Shown here in pieces: positions 17,421 to 26,673 of a stretch of 64,000 nucleotides of DNA. The position numbers were made by a program, and so were the translations under genes. Position 1 is the stretch's first letter. Each line of letters starts with the position of its first letter. Source of the DNA: Bacteroidota bacterium (lineage in GTDB: Bacteria; Bacteroidota; Bacteroidia; Sphingobacteriales; Sphingobacteriaceae); assembly GCA_013288685.1 (NCBI GenBank), contig JABDBM010000002.1:1-64000 (forward strand), in the 5' to 3' direction. The notes beneath the pieces were generated by a model. It searched no databases. It worked only from the letters and a program-made list of their open reading frames with translations, and was not told where the DNA came from.

Positions 17421-20400
17421 TTATAAACCTACTTGTACTCCTAAAATTATGGTCCTTGGATTTGGGAACGAGCCATAGTCATATCCCCTGCTAAACAGGC
17501 CATCGCTGATGAAATCAGGGTCGTAACCGCGATATTTTGAGATAATGAGCAAATTCTGCCCGCTTAAGTACACACGGAAGCTGTTGAAAACGTGGCTACG
17601 CTTTAAAATGCCTTCGGGGATAGTGTATCCTAACTGCGCATTTTGCAACTTCACATACGATCCGCTTTCAACAAAACGGTCAGAGAAGCGCGAATTTTGG
17701 TTAGGGTCGCCAATTATTGGTCTCGGAACATTAGTATTGGTGTTGGTTGGTGTCCAGAAATTTAATTCATCAACCGATGAGTTTCCATATTGGCCCACCA
17801 TCAGATCGTGGTAAACACCATTAAAAACCTTGTTGCCCGAACTTCCCTGAAAAAATACGGAAGCATCAAAATTTCCGTAAGATGCATTGATATTTAAGCC
17901 ATAATATAATTTGGGTATAACAGAACCAAGGTAAACCCGGTCGGCATCGGTAATAACATGATCGCCGTTTACATCTTTAAATTTAACATCGCCGGGTGCA
18001 GCCAACGTTTGGGCTGCATGGTTTTGTACATCGGCGGCATTCTGGAATATACCTTCGGTAACAAAGCCATAAAGTTCACCAACTTCACGGCCAACTTCGG
18101 TTTTGCTGCCGGCGCCGTATATCGGGTTATTGGTACCGCCTAATTTCAGCACCTTATTTTTAAGTGTATTAGCGTTTCCTGTAATATCAAGTTTCAACTT
18201 CCCAACAGTGGTTTTATAGTTAAGCGTAAATTCAACACCCTTGTTTTCGGTTGATGCAGCATTGGTAATTACCGAAGCAGGTACCGAGCCAACTGATAAC
18301 GGCAGTGGAATACCAGCTAAAATATCGGTTGATTTCTTGTAGAAATATTCCGCAGTAAACAAAAGTCTATCGTGGAATAACCCTAAATCCATCGCGGCAT
18401 TGGCCGTGGTGGTCGACTCCCATTTAATATTAGGATCGCTAACGGCCACTGTAGTTGCCCCTGGCGCCAAAGTATTGCCAAATACATAGCTGGCGTTACC
18501 GTTAATGTACGACTGGTACATATAATTGGCGAAGTTTTGATTACCCAATACACCATAGCCGCTCCTTAGTTTTAAACTGCTGATCACTTCGGGAAGATGA
18601 AGGAATTTCTCGTTGCTTACATTCCACGCAGCTGCGATAGACGGAAAATTACCAAACCTGTTTTTGATACCGAAACGTGATGATCCGTCCCTTCTAAAGT
18701 TAGCAGTAATCAAATACCGGCTGTCGTAATTGTAATTAATACGGCCGAAGTACGATAATAATGTGCTGGCATCCTGATAGCCGTCCAAACCTTTGGCAGC
18801 CGGGTTAGGTATCGAACCGAAAGTAACAAACTGTAAACTGCCAGCGTCTGATGCCGTGCCGGTTACAAATTGATTATGGTCTGCCTGGTAAGAAGTACCA
18901 GCTAAAACATCAATTTTATGTTTGCCCAAAGTTAACTGGTACGATAAGGTATTTTCGGCCAAACCGGTGTGTGCATTTCCGTTTTGATCTGACAGATAGT
19001 ATTTAGTGTTCAAATAATAAAATCCAAGGTCAAATGATGGTTCGTAATGATAGTTTTCGTAGTCGGTACGGTCATAACTTACATTAAGCTTATACTTTAG
19101 GTTTTTGACAATCTCCAGTTCGCCCCAAAAGTTGCCCAGCATCCTGTTGCGGTTACTATAATCGCTAACCAGGTTATTCATACCAATTACGTTAAGTGTA
19201 ATGGCCCTTTGCGTAACGTTATCGCTGCCGCCATAGCCGCCTAACCTGTTAGGATCATAAACCGGCATGGTAGGTATAGCGGTAAGCATGCTCGTAAGCC
19301 CGCCGCCAAATACGGCATGTGAGCTTGTTATGGCAGGGTTATCTTTATGCGATTGTGTGTAGACAGTTTTTCCGCCAAAAGTGAATATGCCCTTTTTGCC
19401 CTGGAAACTACCGCTAAAATTGTAACGCTTATAGCTTTGAGGCCCCGACAGGGTGCTTGTCTGATCAAAATATCCGAGACCAACATTATACCTTATGGCG
19501 TCACTTCCGCCCGATAGGCTCAAATTTTGGTCCTGTATGCGGCCTGTTTTAAACATCTCCTTTTGCCAATCGGTATTTACAGTGCTAATGAAGGCCGGAT
19601 TTGCGGGATCGTTGGCTGGAGCAATACTTAAGCCGGCGTTTAATTCGGCCGCTGTAGTTATCCGTTGATAGCCAACACGATCGGTAACAGGAATTGTCTT
19701 TGCAATATTTTGCAGGCCGTAATAGCCATCATAACCAATTTTTATCGGACCAGACCGGCCTTTTTTGGTCGTGATAATTACCACGCCGGTTGCCGCGCGC
19801 GAACCGTATATGGCTGCTGCAGAGGCGTCTTTTAATACCTGCATTGATTCGATATTGTCGGTCGGGAAATCGAAGGGGGCATCTACAGGCACACCATCAA
19901 TCACAAATAAGGGACTGTTGTTGCCAAAAGTTGCTATACCCCTTATTTTTATTTGTACAAAACCACCTGGTTCGCCCGATCCCTGTACGCTTACACCGGC
20001 AGCCTGGCCCTGCAATAGCTTTGCTACATCATACGAAGCCGTTTTTTTTGCGTTGTCGATATTTACAACAGAAACAGACCCTGTCAGATCCTTCTTTTTC
20101 ACTGTACCGTACCCTACTACTACAACTTCGTTTAAAGAGTTGGGCGAACCCTTAAGCTGCACGTTAACGACCGTACTATTATCGGTAACAAAAATTTCCT
20201 GCTGCACATAACCGATATACGAAAACACCAGCGAGTTACTGCCATCGGGCACGGTTATGGTATACTTGCCCTTTATGTCAGTTTGCGTACCTAAATTGGT
20301 GGCGCCAATGTTAATGCTAACGCCCGGCAAGGGCAGGTCATTTTCATCTGTTACAGTGCCCGATATCACTTTAATTTTGGATTCGGCTTCTGTAACAGGC

Positions 20401-20813
20401 GGAGCAGCCTGCAAATCAACAACCTGTACTTCAACCGCTTTGGTCGTTTTATCAACCTTGCTTAATACCACACGGTCGCTTATAAATTCAAAGGCAATAC
20501 CTCGCGGCTCTAAAAGCTCGGTAAGTATCTCCCTCAACTGTTCGTTTTTTGCATCAATAGATACGTCCTGCGCGTTTTCAACCAGGCTTTTGCGGTAAAC
20601 AAACTTCAAATTCGTTTCCTTTTCCAGTTGTTTCAATACCACATTGAGACTCGAATTGTGGATATTAAAATCAACCCGCCGGTCTAATACAGCCTGCCCC
20701 TTGCTCGACGTGGCGTAGGACATGCCTGTAAAAATGAGGATTATAACTATCTGACTAAAAGTAATTTTCATGATTTTACACCAGTCAAAATTGTTTTGTA
20801 AATAAATTTTCAT
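17421..20813 (-). CDS. susC: SusC/RagA TonB-dependent transporter with STN signalling domain
   Basis: About 1130 residues. After the signal peptide comes a secretin/TonB N-terminal (STN) domain (NVVLKQLEKETNLKFVYRK), then a carboxypeptidase-regulatory-like domain (SGTVTDENDLPLPGVSI), the plug with NEVVVVGYGTVKKKDLTGSV, and a 22-strand barrel. It imports oligosaccharides across the outer membrane with energy from TonB. The STN domain is the part that talks to a FecR-type anti-sigma factor, and a FecR gene lies just upstream. Start: the ATG at 20811-20813 gives the usual pattern of a short basic leader followed by MKITFSQ; an earlier start would add 13 atypical residues. Confidence 0.95.
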   Translation of the reverse strand: MKIYLQNNFDWCKIMKITFSQIVIILIFTGMSYATSSKGQAVLDRRVDFNIHNSSLNVVLKQLEKETNLKFVYRKSLVENAQDVSIDAKNEQLREILTELLEPRGIAFEFISDRVVLSKVDKTTKAVEVQVVDLQAAPPVTEAESKIKVISGTVTDENDLPLPGVSINIGATNLGTQTDIKGKYTITVPDGSNSLVFSYIGYVQQEIFVTDNSTVVNVQLKGSPNSLNEVVVVGYGTVKKKDLTGSVSVVNIDNAKKTASYDVAKLLQGQAAGVSVQGSGEPGGFVQIKIRGIATFGNNSPLFVIDGVPVDAPFDFPTDNIESMQVLKDASAAAIYGSRAATGVVIITTKKGRSGPIKIGYDGYYGLQNIAKTIPVTDRVGYQRITTAAELNAGLSIAPANDPANPAFISTVNTDWQKEMFKTGRIQDQNLSLSGGSDAIRYNVGLGYFDQTSTLSGPQSYKRYNFSGSFQGKKGIFTFGGKTVYTQSHKDNPAITSSHAVFGGGLTSMLTAIPTMPVYDPNRLGGYGGSDNVTQRAITLNVIGMNNLVSDYSNRNRMLGNFWGELEIVKNLKYKLNVSYDRTDYENYHYEPSFDLGFYYLNTKYYLSDQNGNAHTGLAENTLSYQLTLGKHKIDVLAGTSYQADHNQFVTGTASDAGSLQFVTFGSIPNPAAKGLDGYQDASTLLSYFGRINYNYDSRYLITANFRRDGSSRFGIKNRFGNFPSIAAAWNVSNEKFLHLPEVISSLKLRSGYGVLGNQNFANYMYQSYINGNASYVFGNTLAPGATTVAVSDPNIKWESTTTANAAMDLGLFHDRLLFTAEYFYKKSTDILAGIPLPLSVGSVPASVITNAASTENKGVEFTLNYKTTVGKLKLDITGNANTLKNKVLKLGGTNNPIYGAGSKTEVGREVGELYGFVTEGIFQNAADVQNHAAQTLAAPGDVKFKDVNGDHVITDADRVYLGSVIPKLYYGLNINASYGNFDASVFFQGSSGNKVFNGVYHDLMVGQYGNSSVDELNFWTPTNTNTNVPRPIIGDPNQNSRFSDRFVESGSYVKLQNAQLGYTIPEGILKRSHVFNSFRVYLSGQNLLIISKYRGYDPDFISDGLFSRGYDYGSFPNPRTIILGVQVGL

Positions 20814-21022
20814 AAATTTAAAACGTTTATATTTTGTTAAAAAATAAGACAAACAAACCCGATCACCTTGTATAAGGCGTTCAAATCCGGGTTTTCTAAA
20901 GGTTTAGGAGTGTCGCAACCACTCCTATTCTTTTTTCAAGAAGTTTTGGGGATTTATTTAGTTAGGTTTTTCCATATTGCTCATAATTAATGGGTTAGAT
21001 AGTTGGTTTATTTATAAATTGG

Positions 21023-22057
21023 TTATTTATTGCTTTTTAAAACAAATTCCGATTCGTTAACCGTATAGGTTACATTCAAAGTTTTCTCCATTATCTCCAT
21101 AATAGCAGGGAAACTCTCGTCGGTAAAATCAGCCTTCAAATAGTCGGTAGTCACTTTTTTATCTTCGGACGATATATGCACGTTAAACTTCTTATTCAAT
21201 ATCCTGAATACCTCCGGCATTGGGGTATTATCAAACGAAATGCTGGTTTTTTTCCAGATACTAACCAAAGGGTCTTTAATTTCCTGGTTCTTTTTAAGAT
21301 GCTTTAACTGGTCATCATAAGTAGCTTCTTCGTTAGGCATCAGCATTACCTGCTGCGCGTTATCCGATTTGTAAATGGTGTCCGTTGTGGTTTTTTTATC
21401 GGTACCTGCAACGCTTACCGAGACTTTCCCGGTAATTACATCCACCTTGGTAATTTCGTTTTTAAAGGAACGGATGCGAAAGCTGGTTCCCCATACTTTG
21501 GTAATAACATTGCCGCTATAAATAGAAAACGGCCTGGCATGATCTTTAACTACCTCAAAAAATGCTTCGCCCGTCATGGTCACCTGCCTGCTTTTGGGGC
21601 CAAATTGCCGCATGCAGGTTAAAGTTGTTTTAGGGCTGAGCCAAACTTTGCTTCCGTCCGAAAGGATAACTTTTTGAATGGTATTGGTCACATTATTAAC
21701 CACAATTTCTTTTTCATTTTCGGCGGGCGGATTATGGGGAACGTTGTACTTTATAAAAAACACAACCAAAACGATAGCTGCAATGCCGGATACGATGTAA
21801 ATAAATGAACGGAAACGGCGCGGACGCTCATTTTTAATAAAAACGATATTATCCTGCTCCGTGTTTCTAATATTATTCCTGATATTGTTCAGCATCAAAC
21901 GCCTGTATATTTCCTGCTGATCTGCCGGAAGGGCAGAAATATCATCTTCATCCTCCTCAAATGAAGCATACCAGGCATCTACCTCAGCAATTTCTTCATC
22001 ACTGCATGCGCCCTTAAAATATTTTTCCAGGATATCAGCTGATAGTTCCTTTTTCAT
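21023..22057 (-). CDS. FecR family anti-sigma factor
   Basis: 344 residues. N-terminal cytoplasmic anti-sigma part (KKELSADILEKYFKGACSDEE), one membrane segment near residues 87-107 (FIYIVSGIAAIVLVVFFI), then the periplasmic FecR domain (VILSDGSKVWLSPKTTL, GEAFFEVVKDHARPF, FRIRSF) and a C-terminal STN-like end. It should hold the ECF sigma factor (22906-23496) inactive until the STN domain of SusC signals. Start: the ATG at 22055-22057 is chosen because the 31 residues before it look non-coding. It is parted from its sigma gene by a toxin-antitoxin pair, so it may depend on a separate promoter or on read-through. Confidence 0.93.
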   Translation of the reverse strand: MKKELSADILEKYFKGACSDEEIAEVDAWYASFEEDEDDISALPADQQEIYRRLMLNNIRNNIRNTEQDNIVFIKNERPRRFRSFIYIVSGIAAIVLVVFFIKYNVPHNPPAENEKEIVVNNVTNTIQKVILSDGSKVWLSPKTTLTCMRQFGPKSRQVTMTGEAFFEVVKDHARPFSIYSGNVITKVWGTSFRIRSFKNEITKVDVITGKVSVSVAGTDKKTTTDTIYKSDNAQQVMLMPNEEATYDDQLKHLKKNQEIKDPLVSIWKKTSISFDNTPMPEVFRILNKKFNVHISSEDKKVTTDYLKADFTDESFPAIMEIMEKTLNVTYTVNESEFVLKSNK

Positions 22058-22212
22058 GAGTTCTTTTAGGAAAAGATTTATTCTTGGTGTATTAATAGGA
22101 AGTAACTTAAAGAGGGCGTACCCCCTACTCGGTTTTGAAAAAAAATCCAATCATTTAGAGATTAAGGTAGCAAATTCTAAAATGCCTTTGTTATCCCAGC
22201 ACTGTAACAGAA

Positions 22213-22244
22213 TTTGGCTTTAACTTTGATATTATGTATTTTTG
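22213..22244 (+). promoter_or_regulatory. Promoter of the toxin-antitoxin pair
   Basis: TTTG at 22213-22216, 20 bases, then TATTTTTG at 22237-22244: a full match to the Bacteroidota -33/-7 consensus with ideal spacing. Transcription should start near 22251, 12 bases before the antitoxin ATG. Confidence 0.7.
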
Positions 22245-22262
22245 AGACAGGAAGCTGGTATT

Positions 22263-22499
22263 ATGGAAATAACTATAGACATTGGATATGAACAACTATT
22301 AGCTGCAATTAAGAAATTACCTGCGGCAAAAATCAAACAATTAAAATCGGTATTGGATGATGGTTTAATCCATGACAAAGCATTGTCTGAACATTCGGAG
22401 TTTCAAAATTTTTTATTGCACGGCCCCGTCATGAATGCTGAACAATACGAAAACCACCTGGCAAATAGAAAACAATTCAATAAATGGCGGACGAAATAA
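22263..22499 (+). CDS. Antitoxin of a VapBC-like pair
   Basis: 78 residues beginning MEITIDIGYEQLLAAIKKLP, with a short N-terminal strand, helices and a hydrophilic C-terminal part suited to wrapping a toxin. It resembles the uncharacterised antitoxins that sit before PIN-domain genes in Bacteroidota. It overlaps the toxin gene by 16 bases, which couples their translation. The ATG at 22263 is chosen because the upstream alternative start lies inside the promoter box. Confidence 0.7.
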   Translation: MEITIDIGYEQLLAAIKKLPAAKIKQLKSVLDDGLIHDKALSEHSEFQNFLLHGPVMNAEQYENHLANRKQFNKWRTK

Positions 22500-22879
22500 T
22501 TTGTCTCGATACTTCTATATTAATTGACTTCTATAGAAAAAAGGCAAAAGAAAAGAGCGTTTTCTTTCAACTAACAACTAAATATAATCTTTTTGCGGTG
22601 TCTATAGTTACCGAATATGAGATTATGATAGGTGCTGATACAACTGAGCAAATTCAATACTGGACAAGTTTTTTTGATAAAGTTATTATTCTTCCGTTCG
22701 ATAAAGCGGCAAATAACCGGGCAACAGAAATAACTAAGCATTTAAATGCTACAAACAAACTTATTGAGGTTCCCGATATCTTCATAGGAGCTACAGCACT
22801 TTCAAACAACATGAAAATCGCTACCCTTAATAAGAAGCATTTCGAAAGAATTCCGTGGCTCGAAATTCTTGAAAATTAG
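22484..22879 (+). CDS. vapC: PIN-domain ribonuclease toxin (VapC-like)
   Basis: 131 residues of PIN fold. The acidic metal site is visible: Asp in ICLDTSILIDF, Glu in VTEYEI, Asp in VPDIFIGATAL, and the late polar position in TLNKKHFERI. PIN toxins of this group cleave RNA when freed from their antitoxin. The pair lies on the plus strand between the sigma gene (22906-23496) and its FecR gene (21023-22057), which point the other way. Confidence 0.85.
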   Translation: MADEIICLDTSILIDFYRKKAKEKSVFFQLTTKYNLFAVSIVTEYEIMIGADTTEQIQYWTSFFDKVIILPFDKAANNRATEITKHLNATNKLIEVPDIFIGATALSNNMKIATLNKKHFERIPWLEILEN

Positions 22880-22905
22880 GACATAGTTTTCACGAACCCG
22901 TTTCC

Positions 22906-23496
22906 TTAAGCTTTGAGATAGCTTAAAAGCACAAAAAAAGCAACAACTACCGCATCCATATTCACTCTTAAACTCCTTAAGGCCTTGGTGATATGATTTT
23001 CGACGGTTTTTTCTGAAATACCCAGCAATTGGGCTATTTCCTTGTTCGATTTATATTCGTTGCGGCTTAGTTCAAAAACCGAACGGCATTTTGGAGGCAA
23101 TTGCGTTACGCCAGCATCAAATGTTTCTTTTAATTCTTTATAGTTGATGTATTCTTCCGTCGAATTGTCAAAACCCTGGTTCACTAATTGATGCGATCCG
23201 CTGTAGGCATTACGAACAGCTTCGGCCCTTTTATAATTCAATACGGAATATTTAACGGAAGAAAATAAATAACCCTGTAGTGTAGTGTGTATCTTCAGTT
23301 GCGCCCGGTTAACCCAAAGGCTTGTAAATAAATCCTGCACTATTTCGCGAGCAGCCTCTCTTTCTTTTAAACGCTTGTAGGCAGCGCTATACAGCTTTAA
23401 CCAATATCTGTTGTAAACTTCTTCAAAAGCCGCAACATTTTCCTGCCCGAAAAGTTCGAGTAATTCGTCATCAGAAAGGTTGCGCAACTCCATCAT
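22906..23496 (-). CDS. ECF RNA polymerase sigma factor (FecI/SigZ type)
   Basis: 196 residues with region 2 (AFEEVYNRYWLKLYSAAYKRL, EIVQDLFTSLWVNR) and region 4 helix-turn-helix (LPPKCRSVFELSRNEYKSN, EIAQLLGISEKTVENHI). It should drive the SusCD genes once released by FecR. The usual gene order in Bacteroidota is sigma, anti-sigma, susC, susD with no insertion. Here a toxin-antitoxin pair lies after this gene, 27 bases from its stop. Confidence 0.93.
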   Translation of the reverse strand: MMELRNLSDDELLELFGQENVAAFEEVYNRYWLKLYSAAYKRLKEREAAREIVQDLFTSLWVNRAQLKIHTTLQGYLFSSVKYSVLNYKRAEAVRNAYSGSHQLVNQGFDNSTEEYINYKELKETFDAGVTQLPPKCRSVFELSRNEYKSNKEIAQLLGISEKTVENHITKALRSLRVNMDAVVVAFFVLLSYLKA

Positions 23497-23646
23497 TTAT
23501 AAACAGCAAATTATCAATATCATATCCGGCAGCAAGGCCGAAAACTAAATCAGGTTATAATAATTACTAAACTAAAAAAAAATAAATAAACAAATCATAA
23601 AAAAATGAAAATAATTGTCAAAAAAACACTAATCATAAATTATACG

Positions 23647-24666
23647 TCAAAAAGCAGGCGGCGAAGGCACTACAGGCCAGCCGTTTACCCAGGTAATTTT
23701 TTCGATAATAAGTTTAGATATACCTTTGTCTGCCGCATCATAACCGTGAAAAATTAAATAATCTTCCCCATCGAATGTACAAACCGCGTTGTGGCCAACT
23801 CCATACCAGTTTTTGTCGCCAGCCAAAACCAATGTGCCGCCGCCCTGCGCCATAGGTATACCTTTGTTATCGAGGTAAGGGCCGGTAACACGCTTAGAAC
23901 GTCCAACTATCATTTTGTAAGTACTTTTGGGCCCCTTGCAACAATAATCAATAGATGCAAACAGGTAAAAATATTGATGTCGCCTGAAAATAAATGGTGC
24001 TTCAATGGCATTCCCTCCCGCATCAACGGGGTTACCGTCAACAGCGGGAAGATATGCAGCAGCGGCAGTTTTCCGGCTGGCAATAGTGGGTAAGTTATCA
24101 ATACCTTGGGCTACACCCATCCTATCAGCAGTTAGTTTTGCTATTTTCAAGCCATCCCAAAATGATCCGAATGCCAGGTAAGGCGTACCATCTTTATCAA
24201 CAACCAAATTGGGATCGATGGCATTCCAGTTAGTTTTGCCGGGGACGGACTGGATAATTTTGCCATGATCAATCCATTTGTAATTTGGATCGCCTGTATG
24301 CAGGGTAGTGTTAGTTGCCAAACCGATGCACGACGTATTTTTGCCAAAGGCCGATACCGCATAGTATAAATAATACGTTCCATTATAATATGAAATATCC
24401 GGTGCCCATATATGATTTTTAAACCCGGGCACCGAATCAACCGCCCAGGCCGGGGCAGTTTCAAATACCGGTTTTTCGGCCTTCCAATGTATCCTGTCAG
24501 CCGATGACCATACAGCAATGCCCCGCCCGGTGCAAAATATATAGTACAAGCTGTCCTGTTTTATCATTACCGGGTCGTGTACCGAAATATTGGTTTTCAG
24601 TTCCTGCCCAAAGCTATAAGCAATTGACAGCAGGAGTAAAAACAACAGCTTAACCAGTTTTTTCAT
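23647..24666 (-). CDS. GH43 family arabinanase or arabinosidase, secreted
   Basis: 339 residues with signal peptide ending SIAYSFGQ and no lipobox, so probably periplasmic. Catalytic acids of family 43 are in place: Asp in VHDPVMI, Asp in NAIDPNLV and Glu in NAIEAPFIF. It lacks the C-terminal domain of the other GH43 in the locus and is shorter, typical of enzymes acting on short arabino-oligosaccharides. Its start is six bases from the stop of the GH51 gene before it, so they share a transcript. Confidence 0.9.
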   Translation of the reverse strand: MKKLVKLLFLLLLSIAYSFGQELKTNISVHDPVMIKQDSLYYIFCTGRGIAVWSSADRIHWKAEKPVFETAPAWAVDSVPGFKNHIWAPDISYYNGTYYLYYAVSAFGKNTSCIGLATNTTLHTGDPNYKWIDHGKIIQSVPGKTNWNAIDPNLVVDKDGTPYLAFGSFWDGLKIAKLTADRMGVAQGIDNLPTIASRKTAAAAYLPAVDGNPVDAGGNAIEAPFIFRRHQYFYLFASIDYCCKGPKSTYKMIVGRSKRVTGPYLDNKGIPMAQGGGTLVLAGDKNWYGVGHNAVCTFDGEDYLIFHGYDAADKGISKLIIEKITWVNGWPVVPSPPAF

Positions 24667-24672
24667 ACATAA

Positions 24673-26655
24673 TTAATTAACCATTTTAACGCGTATCACA
24701 TTAAACGAATAGGGTCTTAATAACAGTTTTACTGCATTCCCCGTAAGTACTATTTGTCTCGACTGGGGACTTAATGCCTTCGGCTCGCCTATGGAATTTA
24801 CTGCATCGAGATCGTTACTTTGCAGGCTGGTCACCGTCCCTTCCGGTTTTAAGCCTTTGGGTCCGTTAATTACAAAACTGGCATCATGCCCTTTCATCGA
24901 TGTGTTAATTATCTTGATGACCACATCATTGGTTTTAGTATCGAGCACAGCCGAAGCGAAAAAGCCATCCTGGCCGGTAACGGTTTGGTTGTCCAAAGTT
25001 ACCGGGACAACATCAGTACCTTTGTTTAAGGAATAAAGTTGCTGCACATAATAATTGGGCGTTCCGTACGAGGTCAAATTATCAAACCATATCAGGTCGG
25101 GCGTCCATTGCCAGGCTTCAACGTGTGCAAACAATGGTGCGTACGATGCCATGTTAACAACATCGGCGTTACGTTCAAGTCCGGTTAAAAAAGCAGCTTC
25201 AGACATGGCGCACTTCCAGTTATTTTTATTATCCGGACTAACCGTTGCCACGCTTTGTGCGGCATATTCGCCGGCAAATATTTTGGGGCCCTTGCGGTCG
25301 TAATTGTCGTATCGCTTTACATTATCCAAAAACCATTGCGGCGAGCGGTAATAATGCTCATCCAATATATCGGCATGCAATTCTCTGAATGTTTTGTTTA
25401 GATATTCAAACTTATCGCCATCCGGATCAGGCCCAACGCTCGATACAAGTTTAATATATGGGTATTTCTTCTTTAGTGCCTTTTCAAATATCTTCCAGCG
25501 TTCAATATATTGCGGCCCCCATTGTTCGTTGCCCACACCCATCATTTTTAAATTAAAAGGCGCCGGATGCCCCAATTGAGCGCGTTTTTTGCCCCAGGTG
25601 GTGGTAACCGCACCATTAGCGAACTCTACCAAATCCAATGCGTCCTGTACGTAAGGGCCAAGCTGGTCTATGGGCACCAGCTCACAAGTATTAAACTGGC
25701 AGGCCATGCCGCAGTTGATGATGGGAAGCGGCGATGCGCCAATATCCTCGGCCAGTTGAAAATACTCCATAAAGCCCAATCCAAAGCTCTGGTAATAATC
25801 GGGCGAGGGACGGTGCGCAAATTCGGTGTTCCAGCGGTTAACAATCATCCGGCGAGTTGCCACATCGCCCAAAGTTTTTTTCCACTGATAACGGGTATCC
25901 AGTTCGCGGCCTTCCACAATACAGCCGCCGGGGAAACGCAAAAATCCTGGCTTCATATCGGCCAGTTTTTGCACCAAATCGGCACGCAAACCGCCAGGGC
26001 GCTGCTTCCAGGTATCTTGCGGAAAAAGTGAAACCATATCCAGATCAACGGCGCCTTTACCTTTTACTAATACATTTAAACTGGCTTTGGGGTCGGTTTC
26101 CGAGGAAATGAAACTTGCCGAATATTTCTTCCATTCTTTTGACGAAGGCGTAACTGAAGTGCCACCAATAACATCCCCTTTTGAATTCAGTAATTCAATT
26201 TGCAGGCTTGTTGCGCCCCCTGACAACTTAGCTAATACTGAAAAATTATATTTGTTGTCCTTTTTAACCCCCATGCCATGAAAGCCCTCGTTATTAAGCC
26301 CATAGCCTTTCGGTGATTTTGATGTAACATGGATAAAACGCGGATTGTCATCATCTGCCTTGCCCCTGTTAAGTATTAAAATGCTGCCATCGGCGCCATC
26401 CTGCTTTATTTCCTTCCATCCCATCAACGGCATTTTAAATTCAAACGACCGGTTTTTTACCAGTTCGGCATATACGCCGCCGTCGCCGGCCATGTTAATG
26501 TCCTCAAAAAATATCCCGTACATAGTAGGTTGCACATGGGCCTTTATTTGATTGGCAGCCACTACAAAAACCTTTTCATTTTTGTCGGTGGTTTGGCAAT
26601 ATGCTGCCGACAGGCAAAGGCCCGCTGCTGCGATAGTTAATATTATTTTTTTCAT
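24673..26655 (-). CDS. GH51 alpha-L-arabinofuranosidase (with N-terminal binding domain)
   Basis: 660 residues, signal peptide ending SAAYCQ. An N-terminal carbohydrate-binding-like beta sandwich (about 70-210) precedes the TIM barrel. The barrel shows the acid/base Glu in GVGNEQWG and the nucleophile Glu in IFAGEYAAQS; a C-terminal all-beta domain follows (ends FNVIRVKMVN). It should release terminal arabinose from arabinan or arabinoxylan side chains in the periplasm. It is one of two GH51 genes in tandem, 18 bases apart, which differ in domain make-up and so probably in linkage preference. Confidence 0.92.
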   Translation of the reverse strand: MKKIILTIAAAGLCLSAAYCQTTDKNEKVFVVAANQIKAHVQPTMYGIFFEDINMAGDGGVYAELVKNRSFEFKMPLMGWKEIKQDGADGSILILNRGKADDDNPRFIHVTSKSPKGYGLNNEGFHGMGVKKDNKYNFSVLAKLSGGATSLQIELLNSKGDVIGGTSVTPSSKEWKKYSASFISSETDPKASLNVLVKGKGAVDLDMVSLFPQDTWKQRPGGLRADLVQKLADMKPGFLRFPGGCIVEGRELDTRYQWKKTLGDVATRRMIVNRWNTEFAHRPSPDYYQSFGLGFMEYFQLAEDIGASPLPIINCGMACQFNTCELVPIDQLGPYVQDALDLVEFANGAVTTTWGKKRAQLGHPAPFNLKMMGVGNEQWGPQYIERWKIFEKALKKKYPYIKLVSSVGPDPDGDKFEYLNKTFRELHADILDEHYYRSPQWFLDNVKRYDNYDRKGPKIFAGEYAAQSVATVSPDNKNNWKCAMSEAAFLTGLERNADVVNMASYAPLFAHVEAWQWTPDLIWFDNLTSYGTPNYYVQQLYSLNKGTDVVPVTLDNQTVTGQDGFFASAVLDTKTNDVVIKIINTSMKGHDASFVINGPKGLKPEGTVTSLQSNDLDAVNSIGEPKALSPQSRQIVLTGNAVKLLLRPYSFNVIRVKMVN

Positions 26656-26673
26656 TATCAGGTTATGATAGTA

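Noticed and set aside
19765-20211. Long open frame antisense to susC
   Set aside because: A shadow of the receptor gene's codon pattern with no family resemblance or promoter; the same applies to the frames at 5818-6273 and 25567-26031.
12924-20882. TATAAGGCGTTC occurring at 12924 and 20871
   Set aside because: A 12-base match is expected many times by chance in 64 kb, and the flanks do not match.
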